Of a stretch of 21,643 nt of DNA, positions 9,947 through 21,309 are shown in pieces. Position numbers and translations under genes: made by a program. Origin of the DNA: Lobulomyces angularis (lineage: Eukaryota; Chytridiomycota; Chytridiomycetes; Lobulomycetales; Lobulomycetaceae). Each line of letters starts with the position of its first letter. Within the stretch, counting starts at the first letter, position 1. The stretch covers positions 1 through 21,643 of the forward strand of contig JADHYX010000373.1 in assembly GCA_027604685.1 (NCBI GenBank), given 5' to 3'. The notes beneath the pieces are model-generated. The model was not told the origin of the DNA and did no database searches. It saw only the letters and a program-made list of their open reading frames with translations.

Positions 9947-11384
9947 TAATTTATTATATAATTATGAGTAATCAAATACAATAGTTTCCTTTTATAGAAA
10001 TAAATTCATAAATAATCGATTTAATACAGCCAAATAGTTTTTAAAAATAATAATTATTGCGCTGTATAATTTTTGAATTAAATATTATATTTTTGTGCTT
10101 TCTCTTTTTATTGGAAAAAAACTTGCATTAACCATCAGCCCTGATGAAAACAACAACAATTTCAAGTATTTTGGATTAAAAAGTCTTTTCATTGTAAAGA
10201 ATTCGTTTAAATACGCGCATACTTTTCTGATAGAAAAGCAATTTCATGCACTTTTTTTTGAATTCTCGAGAAGCTAAAATTGACAGACTCTAAACAAACC
10301 CAACATTGAAAAACATTGTTGACATGCTGCAGTTTCCTTACAACACTTTGAAGTAATTTTTTTCTTTCTTAATAATACGTTTAAGGATTGTTGTCCAGAT
10401 AGGATTTTTTTTGTAAAATCTGGCACTTCCCCCTTGGCAAATGGTCGAATTTATCAGTTTATCGTATTCCGCATATTTTTGGATAATTTGGTGTCTAATT
10501 TGCTTACAATTAGATCAATTATAAAATATTCATTGTATCCATTGCTAATTTGCCAATCTAATAACTTTACAATTTGGTGCAGACTTTTCTTTAAAAAGGT
10601 CGAAAGCTTGTTAAACTGACTAATGAACCTCACTTAATTTACTACTCTACACCACTTTTTTAACAACTGAATGTACCTTTTTTTTTTTTTATGCTATAAA
10701 CATTTTTAAAAAACACCTCGTTTCTTATTGCAATGTGATGCTTAGTTCAGTTGCAAGATTACATCGAATAGCTACTTTATGCAGGGTGGATAACAAGGAT
10801 TATTGCGTTTTCCACTTTTTTAACCAAAACTGTACGATGACAAAACTTTGATTTCTTTACGGAGTTGCTAAACCTTCAAAATATTAATTTAACTAAAAAT
10901 ATAAATTTCAAATTATTAACCAGTATTTATTGTGACATAGGAGTGCATTTTTTTTTGTGCATTTAAAGCAATTTTGCTTTTGATTTTTGGCTAGAGGTTA
11001 TTGGGTAACTGAGACATTCCTTTTTCTGGAATAGCGACTAAGTTTGAACTCCCTTTGACTTAAATTTCTTTGAAATTTTTTGAATTGAAAACCGACTCAG
11101 GTGAGTTGCCAGTTATAGGAATTTATCAGTTCTAGTTCTGACAATTTTTGCTGGGTAGGCGAACAGCTGGTGTTGATGGTTGTCAAAAGATTATTTTATA
11201 GATTGTTAATAAAGCTGTCTATACCCCTACTTCTTTCAATTCAGTCAATTTTTGAGGGTATATAAGATTAAAAAAAAAAAATTATTAACTTTTTATAATA
11301 TAATTGTGGTAAATAATTTCAATATCCCTAAACCCATTGTCAAGCAAATATAATTCCATTTCTTATTTAAATATAATTTATAAC
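9947..11384. other. 1.4-kb gap with decayed mobile DNA and no intact gene
   Basis: This stretch between two plus-strand genes has noticeably less homopolymer sequence than other spacers, as expected for formerly coding DNA. The minus strand at 10274-10633 carries the retroelement remnant listed separately. Between 10640 and 11280 I see scattered short minus-strand open stretches but nothing recognisable. An inverted pair ATACAGC (10024-10030) / GCTGTAT (10060-10066) is present but too short to call a terminal repeat. The last 100 bases presumably hold the RRM-gene promoter. Confidence 0.45.
10274..10633 (-). mobile_element. decayed retrotransposon gag remnant (DUF1759/Pao-like)
   Basis: One minus-strand frame reads 59 codons without a stop, meets TGA-TAA at 10456-10451, and continues in the same frame to 10274. 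The first part has the layout of the gag-like DUF1759 region of BEL/Pao-type elements: a helix like 'L..L..sL..i..L', then YFIIDLIVSKLDTKLSKNM where the family has 'LLV.LL.SKLD.ETR..WE'. After the stops come VPDFTKKILSGQQSL, matching the 'P..e.ll.FLe.r...L' segment, and a Cys-rich patch (SKCCKETAACQQCF...CQF) like the following zinc knuckle. Shifting frame there gives CWVCLES, suggesting a frameshift as well. No reverse transcriptase, integrase or LTR pair was found nearby. This is an old fragment, and the family match is by eye. Confidence 0.45.
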
Positions 11385-13198
11385 ATGCATGGTGATATTA
11401 AATCTTAATAAAATACAATTTATTAAAAGAAATAAAAGAGTATAAAGGTGATGAAACTTCACATCAACAGCAAATCAAACCATCCCCACAGCTTTTTGTA
11501 GTGTAATAATTAAGTATGATTGTATCATTTTTTGACTGTTGTTTTTTAGTAATATCCCATTTTCTGTTGAAAAGCAAGACCTAAAAGATCTGTTTGATAC
11601 TGTAGGGAAAGTCATTAGAGTAAGTTTTGCAAATTGTTTTTTCTCATTTAAATTGTATAGGCTGATATTGCCCTAACGCCTAATTATAAATCAAAAGGTA
11701 AACTCTGCAGTTAATTTTGACGTTTTAATTTACCTCTAACTTTTTAAGGCTTCGGAACTGTTTTATATGAGAATCCTCAACATGCGCAAGATGCCATAAA
11801 TAGATTTAATAATCATGACTGGAATGGTAGGAAAATCGAGGTGCAGTTTGATAAGCATTATGGTACAGCCAGTGACGATATTAATAATAAATCACAGTCT
11901 AAGTTTCATAATGATAAGTATGCGAGTGAACCTAATTTTGAAGGTAAAGAATTAATTACTGTCGAATGAGTTTTTTATGAGATTTTGTTGTTATATCATA
12001 GTCTTATATGTACAATTTATTTTAATTAAAATCCTAATAACTAATTATGTTCATGATTATTTTATTATAGGAGATAGTGAAGGGGATTCCAATCTCAGCA
12101 GCAGAGCATTATATGTTGGAAACCTACCTTTTTCTACAGCTTGGCAGGACTTGAAGGTAACCATGTTGTTGACTCTATTTGAAACTAAAAAGAATTAAAG
12201 GATCTCTTTCGGGAGGTTGGCAATGTTTTTCGCGTTGATATTCCCACTGGGTATGATGGTAGATCCAAAGGTTATGCTACAGTGATGATGGTTTGTTGAA
12301 TACAGAAAACATTTACTTAATTTTTTTTAGGAAACTATAGAAGATGCGCGGAAAGTTGTTGAAGTTTACAATGGTTTTGAATTGAAAGGACGTAGAATTG
12401 AAGTTAGAGAAGATTATTCTTATGCTAAGGGAGAGGAAAATAATAAATCTTTTAAGCAAAAAGTAAGAACGATAAGTACTTAAAAAATTTTAATTTTGTT
12501 ATAGACTTTTAACAAACAAAACTTACCTGGAACTCGACTTTTTGTTGGCAATGTAACAAATTTGCATTACAAAAAAAAAATTAACTTTTTTAGCTTCCTT
12601 ATAATATTGCTTGGCAAGAATTAAAAGACCTTTTTAGAGAGGTGGGAAATGTTGTCAGAGCAGATGTGCAGCTTGATCACGAAGGTAGGTCAAGAGGATT
12701 TGGACAAGTTGTCATGTCAACTGCTGAAGAAGGTAGTTAAAGAATTAAAAAGTAGTGCTAACATTTAAATTTATTAGCAAAAAATGCTGTTGCATCCTTT
12801 AATGGTAAGGAACTAAGCGGCCGAACTATTGTAGTTAGGGAAGATAGGTATAGCAACGAAGGAAATGGAGAAAACACCCAAGTATTTGTTGGTAATTTGC
12901 CATATTCTACGAGGTATGTTCGTTGGATTTTTTTTAAGTTTATTTTTTTTGAAGATGGCAAGGATTAAAAGACATTTTTAGACCTTTTTTTTTAAACCCA
13001 GTGCATTCTGAAATAATATTGGATAATAATGGAAAATCAAAAGGTAGTAAAAAATAATGGTATCTTCATTCTTATCCTTTAGGATGTGGATTTGTTAAAT
13101 TTAGTACAACCATGGATGCTGAACGAGCTGTAGAGGAAGTTAATGGCATCGGAGTGGAAGGAAGAAAAATTATTGTTCGATTTGATAAATTTTATTAG
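11385..13198 (+). CDS. RNA-binding protein with four RRMs, hnRNP M/Gbp2-Hrb1-like (405 aa)
   Basis: Thirteen exons (11385-11391, 11430-11502, 11550-11619, 11661-11697, 11749-11943, 12071-12156, 12201-12290, 12331-12462, 12505-12552, 12594-12732, 12778-12913, 12955-13043, 13083-13198) join to 405 residues. Four RNA-recognition motifs follow one another. Their RNP2/RNP1 pairs are [42 protein letters not shown] and VFVGNL/KGCGFVKF. Motifs two and three share the signature 'LFREVGNV.RvD' and end in '[IV]xVREDxY', which is characteristic of the hnRNP M and yeast Gbp2/Hrb1 group of nuclear mRNA-binding and export-quality-control proteins. There is no clear RS/RGG domain, only a short polar N-terminus. 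The 7-nt first exon (ATG CAT G) is the weakest part. It was chosen because the frame before exon 2 has a stop and no ATG, while this donor restores phase. Confidence 0.88.
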
Positions 13199-13300
13199 TA
13201 TCTTTTACTCTTTTTTATAATTTCCGTTAATATAAAAAACCTATTGAATTTTTGTAACAAACGCCACCTAAAATTTTTTTTTTAACAAATCCATCAAAAA

Positions 13301-14262
<962 letters not shown>

Positions 14263-14690
14263 CAAATAATCATGTAAACGTATTACTAATATTATCTTAG
14301 CTTAATTTTCTAGGATCATTGATTAATTTTAATTAAATATAATTTATTTAAATTACCATAAGTTTATAGAAGGATCACCACACAGATTATAACAGGTTTT
14401 TGATAGTACAATTTATTATTAAGATTGTATCATAGGAAATCGTTGAGTAATTAATTTCTTGACAAACAAAAGAGCGTTCTGTTTGTTTCATAAGATTGTT
14501 TTTAATTGAATTGTAGTGGCACTGCAGGAAAAATTAACCAATTTTATGCTAGTACTATTGATAAGCAAGTATTTTTTGCATTTTTTTTTAATTTGACCAT
14601 GGGTAGTGGCCAGTTTCTTATTGATAAATAATGTAGTGAAAATGCTCTAAATAAAAACTGAAAAAGTGTGCAGATATTTATTTTACAGTT
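14263..14690. other. convergent intergenic region
   Basis: About 430 bases between the stop codons of two convergent genes. No gene is assigned. A 7-bp inverted repeat, ACAAACA at 14462-14468 and TGTTTGT at 14480-14486 with an 11-nt loop, could form a small hairpin. A plus-strand frame from about 14514 to 14631 (CSGTAGKINQFYASTIDK... GSGQFLIDK) is open for about 39 codons across an apparent intron-like T-rich stretch. It has no start codon or homologue that I recognise. Confidence 0.4.
14462..14486. repeat. small inverted repeat / hairpin
   Basis: A perfect 7-bp stem (ACAAACA and its complement) encloses an 11-base loop that is GC-richer than its surroundings. It lies about 200 bases past the AMMECR1 stop, so it may sit in a 3' untranslated region. 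No T-tract follows directly, and functional significance is unknown. Confidence 0.3.
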
Positions 14691-17493
14691 TTACAGTGAT
14701 TTTAAGTGACGTAAAGTGGGCCTTCCATGGGGACAATTCCACGGCTGTTCCATTTTACCCATATTCCTAACAACTTTAATCATTTCCTTTTTTTCCAATT
14801 TTCTGCCTATCATAATACTCATCCTACACGCTCTTGAAGCAAATATTTTTAATATCCTATTACTACGTATTAAATATTTGTTTTTTTTTGAAACTTGAGA
14901 ATCGTAACTGCACTTTGATTCTTCCTGCTCTAACAGATGAAGAATTTCCTCTAAATCTTGTAAAAAATAGTTTTGGTAATTTCCTTGTAATTGTGGTAAT
15001 GTTAAAAGTTCCAGTGTGTCTGGTGATCCTTCCTTTCGATTAATTTTTAATTCAAACCCATTTTTCCTTCATTAAATTAAAACAGTTTAAATTTTTTTTT
15101 TTTGGTAAGTTTATTTAATAAAAATTAACTAAAAAAATAAACTTACTTCAAAATTTCTAAATTTTGTAGCGCGATTATCTCTTGCTTGACAGTTAAATTT
15201 AGTTTTAATGGACTATATAAAATAAAAATATTAATTTCAATATGATCTTAATTTGTAAACCGTTACTTTATGAGAACTTGACTATCCACTTTGTAAGAAT
15301 CTCGAAGTAATTCATAGTTAAATTTTTCATCACTAAAAAAATTTTATAGGTAACTTAAGTAAAAAGATGAGTTGTAAACCTCGCGTGTTGGTCTATAATA
15401 AATATGTCGTTTCTTAAACGTACGATAATAAAGCCCAGATTAAACTGCCCTATAATCTCCATTTCAGTAAAATCACTTTTTTTTATTCTGCGATTAAATT
15501 CAAGCTCAACCATACCAACTTCACTTTTTAATGTAGTTTCAAAAACACACTTATTGCTCTCTTTTTTATTTTCTAATTCTTCCTTTTGCTTTTTTTTCAT
15601 TGCTCTTCTATTTTTTATCTTTTCAAAATTTAATCTGATCTCATTTTCAACTTCCCATAATTCAGCTGCTCTTCTTAAAGATACTGATTTAAAATTTTCC
15701 TCGCATTTTTCCTCATCTAGTTTGACTTTTTTGTAATTTACATTCTCTTTTTGCATTTTAACTTTCTCTATTTCAATCTTTTTTTGTATCCATTTAAACT
15801 TTCCTGTTTTTCCGAACTGCGTACCAGTAGCTTTAGCCATTTCCTAAAATATTACATTTAATCATTAAAAAAAAAAAAAATTATAATTATAATTATTATG
15901 CAAAACAAACTTTTAAATACGCCAATCCAGCGATTGGCTTTTGGATAACTACTTCATCTTTATTGATGTCGTTAGGAACAACATTTCCAAAAGTTAAAGT
16001 AGTCGGCTCATTGGAAGGTATTAAACCTCTAAATGGCTCAAATAGAATTATTAATGCTTCCTTAAACTTTTCTACTAGAAATTTTTCGTCAACAATCATT
16101 AAAGTACGCTTATCTGGCGTTACATTTACGTCTACCGTTTCTAAATTAATGTTAAAAAAAATAAAAAAAAAAGGAATATAAAATTACCAGACGCTAGAGT
16201 CAAATTTAAAACAAAAAAAGGGTATTGGTTACTGTTAAAAGTTTTATAAACTTCGTTTAACACTTTTGAAAACTAAAAAATTGTAACGTTTTTACATGTA
16301 AAAAATTGAGAAAGAAAAAAAAAAAAAAAAAAACCTTTGGTAAATTACAAGGACGATTATTTACAAAAAAAAATTGCCTGTCAGAATTGTTTCTGCCTTG
16401 ATTTGATAAAGGTTTGGAAATAAATCCATTAACTAAAATTTTTTCTTCCTCCTGCTCTTTTGAAATGCTATTGTTGTACGAAAGTTCTAATTTTACTTCA
16501 AAAAGTTGTTGAACTTGCTTGTGCTTAAATATATTAGCGATATTATCTTTTAAATTTTTATTTCCAGTTGTTGAAATGACTTGTAATTTTTCTCTGGGAA
16601 AATTTAATTGCAAATTACATGATATGTAATATATACCCTTTTTGATTAATGTTACAACAAGAAATTTTTACGTTAATATTGATTAAAGCGTAAGCGTATA
16701 ATAGTTCAATGCATTTGCCATATTCTTTTTTTACATTTCGTTTAAATTCCTGTTGCCGTACTGGTATTCCTTCAAATAAGCCGTTAACTATTACACTAGT
16801 CCCTAATTAATATTTATAAATACACAAAAAAAAAAATTAAAAAATATTTAAAATAAACCGTTTTCTCTAGCAGCAGAAGTTTTAGAAATTAATTTTCCAG
16901 TTTTGTCATAAGTTAATTTATATCCATTAGCCATTTCTTCTGTCTTTGTTAACACTGTCAAAGAACTAGCAATACCACATAATGATGATAAAGCTTCACC
17001 TCGAAAACCAAAAGATGAAACTGTAGTTAAATCTTGAAATGAAGTAATTTTTGAAGTATAATGTTTCAGTGCTACAAATGATTAGTTTATATTAGAAAGA
17101 ACAGAAATACCTAGATTATCCCAGTTATCTAAAATAAGAAACAATTTTTTTTTTTTTTTTTTTTATATAATACTATTGAATCGTTTACATTGTACCTTCA
17201 GAGACTCCAGAACCGTTATCAATGACTTCAATCGAATCGCTTCCGTAATCTTTTAACCTAATTTCAATACAAGTAGAACCAGCATCTAGAGAATTTTCTA
17301 CTAATTCTTTAACTGCAATACTCAGATCTAAAATGACTTGTCCTGAACAAATCTAAAATTAAGTTTTGTTTTTTTTACACAATTGAAAAAGTGCAATTTT
17401 ACTTGTAAATAAATTTTTTTATACCTTGTGAACCGAATTCTGATCTATAGCTTTGATGATTTTCTTTTTTTCATTTAATTCTATCAATTCCAT
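14691..17493 (-). CDS. PMS2: PMS1/PMS2-type MutL homologue, mismatch-repair endonuclease (722 aa)
   Basis: Twelve exons (17493-17425, 17352-17196, 17128-17111, 17071-16859, 16802-16637, 16593-16335, 16272-16188, 16140-15911, 15843-15380, 15332-15267, 15212-15147, 15066-14691) join to 722 residues. The N-terminal GHKL ATPase has motif [14 protein letters not shown] (Glu39, Asn43), motif II DNGSGV (68-73), motif [15 protein letters not shown], then the transducer with NRPCNLPK and [11 protein letters not shown] charged linker (about residues 400-520) leads to the C-terminal dimerisation/endonuclease domain: [10 protein letters not shown], the metal site [12 protein letters not shown] (550-561, fitting DQHAX2EX4E), FASRACRMS, and the terminal CPHGRPT. 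All endonuclease motifs are therefore present. It should pair with MLH1 as MutL-alpha in nuclear mismatch repair. The linker is shorter than in human PMS2 (862 aa) or yeast Pms1. Exon 3 is only 18 nt. Confidence 0.95.
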
Positions 17494-17644
17494 AACTTTA
17501 ATTTTTTTTTTTTTTTTTTTAACAAAAATTTTTATTATTTTTTTATTTTTTTATCTCGTTGTTATTTGTTAATTTATTGTACATCAAAAACCTGTATATT
17601 TTTATTTATTTGATATTTGCTTCTATATCAATTATGAATACAGA
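17494..17644. promoter_or_regulatory. short divergent promoter region between PMS and WD40 genes
   Basis: Only 151 bases separate the two divergent start codons, so promoters and 5' untranslated regions of both genes must fit here. The region has an 18-base T-run at 17503-17520 and further T-tracts, which tend to exclude nucleosomes. An out-of-frame ATG at 17635 lies 10 bases before the chosen WD40 start and opens a 15-codon frame. Promoter function is inferred from layout. Confidence 0.5.
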
Positions 17645-19998
17645 ATGGATATTAGTAAACAATGTGATAAAACTGTACTAATGAAATCTTCTGGATATGA
17701 AAAAGAAAAAATTTTAAGTTTTAACGATGAAAATAATCGTTTAGAAATGATATTAGTATCTAGTGATGACGAAGACAGCAGCTCCTTTGATTCATGGGAT
17801 TTTGATACCTCAATTTTATCTTCAAACATAAATAATTCTGCCAATTTAGGTTTCAAATTTGACAAAATTGAAAAATATGAAACTTTTGCTGAAGAAAGTC
17901 GAAGATTAAATAAGGTAGTTAATTGGCCTGTATATAATTTCGAAGAAGAATCTTGGAAAACTACTTCAATTCAACGCAACGAAAAGAAAAAAAAAAATAA
18001 TAACTTTAAATATATTAAAATCAAGAACGAATTTATTGAAAGACATTTTAATTATGAATCATCTAAAAAGGTTTTTTTTTAAAAAAAAAAACTTTCATTT
18101 TTTATTTTTTTTTTTAATTTTATTTCTTTATAGATTTGTAAAAAAAAGCATAATAATTGGAAATCATTTTCAAAAGTTCAAATTGGTTCTTCAGCAGTCA
18201 ATAAAACTTTATTTTTAGGTAAGATAGTGGGGAAAAAAAATTTTAAATTAATTATTGGTTAGATAATTCAAGTACTGTTGCCGTTGCTTACTACGCTGAA
18301 AAATCGGAATATAACAATGGAAACAATTTAGGAATTTTTAATTGGGAAAAAAGTATACAACTATCATTATGTAAAAATTTTATTTTTTGTTTTTCAGAAA
18401 AATATTATCGTTTGTTACATGGTCACACTTATCAAGATGCAGCAAATTTTGAGATTAGTTCTACAGTTGATGATATAATTTATATGAATAACATCTTATA
18501 CACTTGTTCTGGTAAAATCTACCTATCTTTTTTAAAAAGACCAATAAGATTCATTTTTTTTAGCTTTTCATAATGTCATTCAATTATGGGAGTATAATGT
18601 AGACCTCAATAGCTATTTTCACATTAATAATATGGAAGTGCATCCTTCTGCAAACTTTGGTAATGAAAAATTGCTTAAATTTTTTTTTTTTAATTTTCTA
18701 TTATACATGTGCTTAGGTGCTAATGCATTGTGTACAGATGAAAAAAATAATACAATTGGTGCAGCACTAAAATCAGGAGAAATTCTATGCTCAAAAATTG
18801 ATAATCCATACGTTATTCATTTTGAAAATGTTGGATTGCATGGCTCCCCAGCAGCCACTTCAATAGTTAATGGGCATGGGGTAACAGCTAATGCTTTTCT
18901 TTGTGGGTTTGAAAATAAAAGAGGACATGAAAATGTGGGTTATCACATTAAAAAAAGAAATTTTTATTATTTTTTAATTTATAAGATTATGCTTATTGAT
19001 AAAATTAAAGTCCTTCCTTCAAATAAATATAATCAACCGATAACAGTTAGTGATTTGGCAATTAATCCTCAAATGCAAGGTTTTTATAAATTTTTTTTCT
19101 TTTTACATATTTTTTCTTCTATTTAGTTTTAACCATATTAACATTTTTAATATAAAAAAAATTGAAGGAACCTTATTTTTAGTTGGTGGATGGACAGAAA
19201 ATAAAAGTTCTAACAATTACTATGAAACTTTGAGAGTTTTTGATTGTAGAATAAAAAAAGAAGTGTTATTAATCAGTTCAGAACAAAATGATGTAAACCG
19301 AGTTGGTAATAAAAATTTTTAAAAAAATAATAATTTAAAATAATAATTTTGTTATTAAATAAAAAAAAAAAAATAATAATATTGAAATTTTACAATTTTA
19401 AAAATTTAGGTTATAGTTATGATGGAGAATTGTAAAAAAAATAAAAATAAAAATAAAAATTAATAATTTTAAATGTAAATTTAAAAAAAAAATTTTTTTT
19501 TTTTTTTGTTTTTAGTTTCTATTCTGCTGGGGAAAATAGTCAAGTTTTAGTATACGATTCAAAATTTACGAAAAAACCAATTTATAAGCTCAGTCACCCA
19601 CACAACCACATACGTCAAGAAGGTGTACGATCAGTTATTTGGACAAGAGACGATTTTTTGTTTACTGGTGGCCAAGATGTAACAAAAAGGAAATTTTTTT
19701 TTTTAATTATAATGAAAAAAATAAAAAATTTAGGATTTGGTAAAGATTTGGGATATGAAAACAGGAAATTTGATGAAAGAAATTAATTTTGGGTCCTCTA
19801 TAACTTCCATGTCCCTTTCAAATGGTATTTGATTAAAAATTTTTTTTTTCATTATTTCCTATTTAATTTTTTTTTTTCCTTTTTGAAGATGAAAAATATC
19901 TCTGTGTTGGATTGGAATCGTCAAAAGTTGAGCTGTTGACTCTGGGTAGCTATAAAGCAATTGATGATATTAAATTTTTTCCTGAAATGAATGAATAG
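17645..19998 (+). CDS. WD40-repeat protein with acidic N-terminus (548 aa)
   Basis: Exons 17645-18070, 18134-18218, 18263-18352, 18398-18511, 18564-18659, 18717-18934, 18986-19079, 19168-19305, 19410-19431, 19516-19678, 19734-19824 and 19889-19998 join to 548 residues. The first about 150 residues are polar with an acidic Ser-rich block (SSDDEDSSSFDSWDFD). The remainder is a beta-propeller of degenerate WD repeats: LLHGHTYQDAANF, ILYTCSAFHNVIQLWEYN, ALCTDEKNNTIGAAL, LFLVGGW...LRVFD, FYSAGENSQVLVYDSK, FLFTGGQDDLVKIWDMKTG and YLCVGLESSKVELL. I cannot name the orthologue; such proteins usually act as scaffolds in larger complexes. Three introns (18353-18397, 18660-18716, 18935-18985) are multiples of three without stops, so their status as introns rests on GT-AG ends and repeat spacing. 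Exon 9 is 22 nt. Confidence 0.82.
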
Positions 19999-20277
19999 AT
20001 TTTTTTTTTTTTTTATACCACTTTCCAATCTTATTTTTTCCTCTTTTTTTTTTTTTTTTTACCATTACCATTTTTTATTGTATTTTTTTTATCTTTTTTT
20101 TATTTTTATTTTTTTTTTTTGTATTTAGTTAATAGTAGAAAAATGTAAATAATTAAAAACAGTATGGTTAATGAAGAAAAAAAAATTTATATAACATACA
20201 AAAACTAATAAAAATTTATTTTTTTTTAAAAAAAAAGTATATTTTTTATAAAGATTAAATAAAAATAAAAAAAAAAG
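19999..20277. other. convergent poly-T/poly-A spacer
   Basis: This 279-base region lies between the stop codons of two convergent genes. It is almost pure A and T, with several T-runs of 10-20 (around 19999-20012, 20044-20060, 20111-20120). It probably holds the overlapping 3' ends of both transcripts. No coding frame is visible. Confidence 0.5.
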
Positions 20278-21193
20278 TTATATAACCTCAGAAATAGGTT
20301 TGTTTGAAAACTTTAAACGAAAAAAGGTGTAAACCACACAAACAATGAGGCCAAATGACATGGGACCCAAGGAGCTAAGAAAAAACCAGCCCAATTCATT
20401 GTTTGCCCAGGGCAACTTGTTGTAGACTTCTGGTACACTTGCTGGTAACAAAACGGTTTCGTTAGAACCTGTTGGTGAAAATTTATACGCTGGGTATGTG
20501 TGGCAGTGAAACTTTTCGTAAGATGGTCTCGTAACAAAAATTCTTCCGGCAATATTATACCTAACAAATAAAGTTTATAAACCAAAAAAAAAGAAAAAGA
20601 TATATCTACCAACTAGCAGCCATGAGGAGAGCATGGGCAGTTTTATAGGAAAAGACAATTTGAATAAAGGTTTTTTGACGAAGTAAACGCAATTTTTCCG
20701 TATAAATGATATGGTCCAGTCCATTATTTTTTAAACTTAAGGAATCCAAAAAATTTTCAGGATTGTTTAGGATAACTTTTTCTACTTGTTTCAAAGTGTT
20801 GGATTCCAAGGTGCTTTGATGAAATTTGATAAATAGCCATCCAAATGTTAAGCCAAAAAATACAATTATGAACGATACTATTGTTCCAGATGGTAAACCA
20901 GAGTTAAAAATAAGAAGACTAGTAAAGGTTCCTCCTAGCATTGAAACTATCAAAATAAATTTATAAAAAAATTTAAAATAAAAATTTAAATTACTTATAT
21001 AACATCTTCCAAACCAGACATGCAACCATTTTATGGAAGGAATAATTCTAGTGATAAAACAGGCGAGTCCAGAAAAAGCAATAACATACGCAAAACCTAT
21101 GTGTACCAGATACATCTCTCTAACGCAACTATACTTGTCATAGGCATAAGTAAATTCTAGACTTTTATTTGAATTTAAAAGGTTTTCTATCAT
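20278..21193 (-). CDS. multi-pass membrane protein, DUF2306-like (272 aa)
   Basis: Exons 21193-20995, 20946-20610 and 20560-20278 join in frame to 272 residues. Hydrophobic segments occur at about 26-47 (MYLVHIGFAYVIAFSGLACF), 65-85 (CYIISMLGGTFTSLLIF), 91-112 (IVSFIIVFFGLTFGWLFI), around the exon 2/3 junction (AHALLMAASWYNIAG), and near the C-terminus (FGLIVCVVYTFF). The segment with a His followed by GRCY at the end of helix one's loop, then a Gly-rich helix and a helix ending WLFIKF, resembles the DUF2306 membrane family, whose function is not established. The similarity is by eye. The start at 21193 is the first ATG; the frame continues upstream only through non-ATG codons into a tandem repeat. 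The first intron (20947-20994, 48 nt) has no in-frame stop. Confidence 0.75.
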
Positions 21194-21210
21194 CCCAACA
21201 ATTTTGATTG

Positions 21211-21309
21211 ATAAAAAAAATTTTATTTTTATCAAAGAATAAAAAAAATTTTATTTTTATCAAAGAATAAAAAAAATTTTATTTTTATCAAAGAATAAAA
21301 AAAAAGAGG
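21211..21309. repeat. 28-bp tandem repeat, three perfect copies plus a partial
   Basis: Perfect 28-base units occupy 21211-21238, 21239-21266 and 21267-21294, followed by a partial copy that drifts into A-rich sequence. Each unit is ATAAAAAAAATTTT followed by ATTTTTATCAAAGA. The only C and G bases in the unit are in the TATCAAAGA part. It begins 17 bases upstream of the minus-strand membrane-protein start, so it lies in that gene's 5' leader or promoter. The perfect identity indicates recent expansion. Confidence 0.9.

Noticed and set aside
10095..10277. Plus-strand 60-codon frame
   Set aside because: It has a non-ATG start and no motif, and lies beside decayed mobile DNA; it looks like chance openness.
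10434..10619. Plus-strand hydrophobic 61-codon frame
   Set aside because: It has a non-ATG start and is antisense to the gag-like remnant, whose minus-strand reading is the meaningful one.
14716..15043. Two overlapping plus-strand frames of 60 and 69 codons
   Set aside because: They are antisense to the last PMS exon, which encodes FASRACRMS and CPHGRPT. The first frame begins at a non-ATG codon.
15404..15736. Plus-strand 110-codon frame
   Set aside because: It is antisense to PMS exon 9, which encodes the charged linker and GQFNLGF motif.
17632..17865. Minus-strand 77-codon frame
   Set aside because: It is antisense to exon 1 of the WD40 gene and has no recognisable motif.
20313..20612. 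Minus-strand 99-codon frame in another register
   Set aside because: Its Cys/Trp-rich reading overlaps exon 3 of the membrane protein out of frame. The spliced frame continues the upstream exons in phase and ends in a transmembrane segment.
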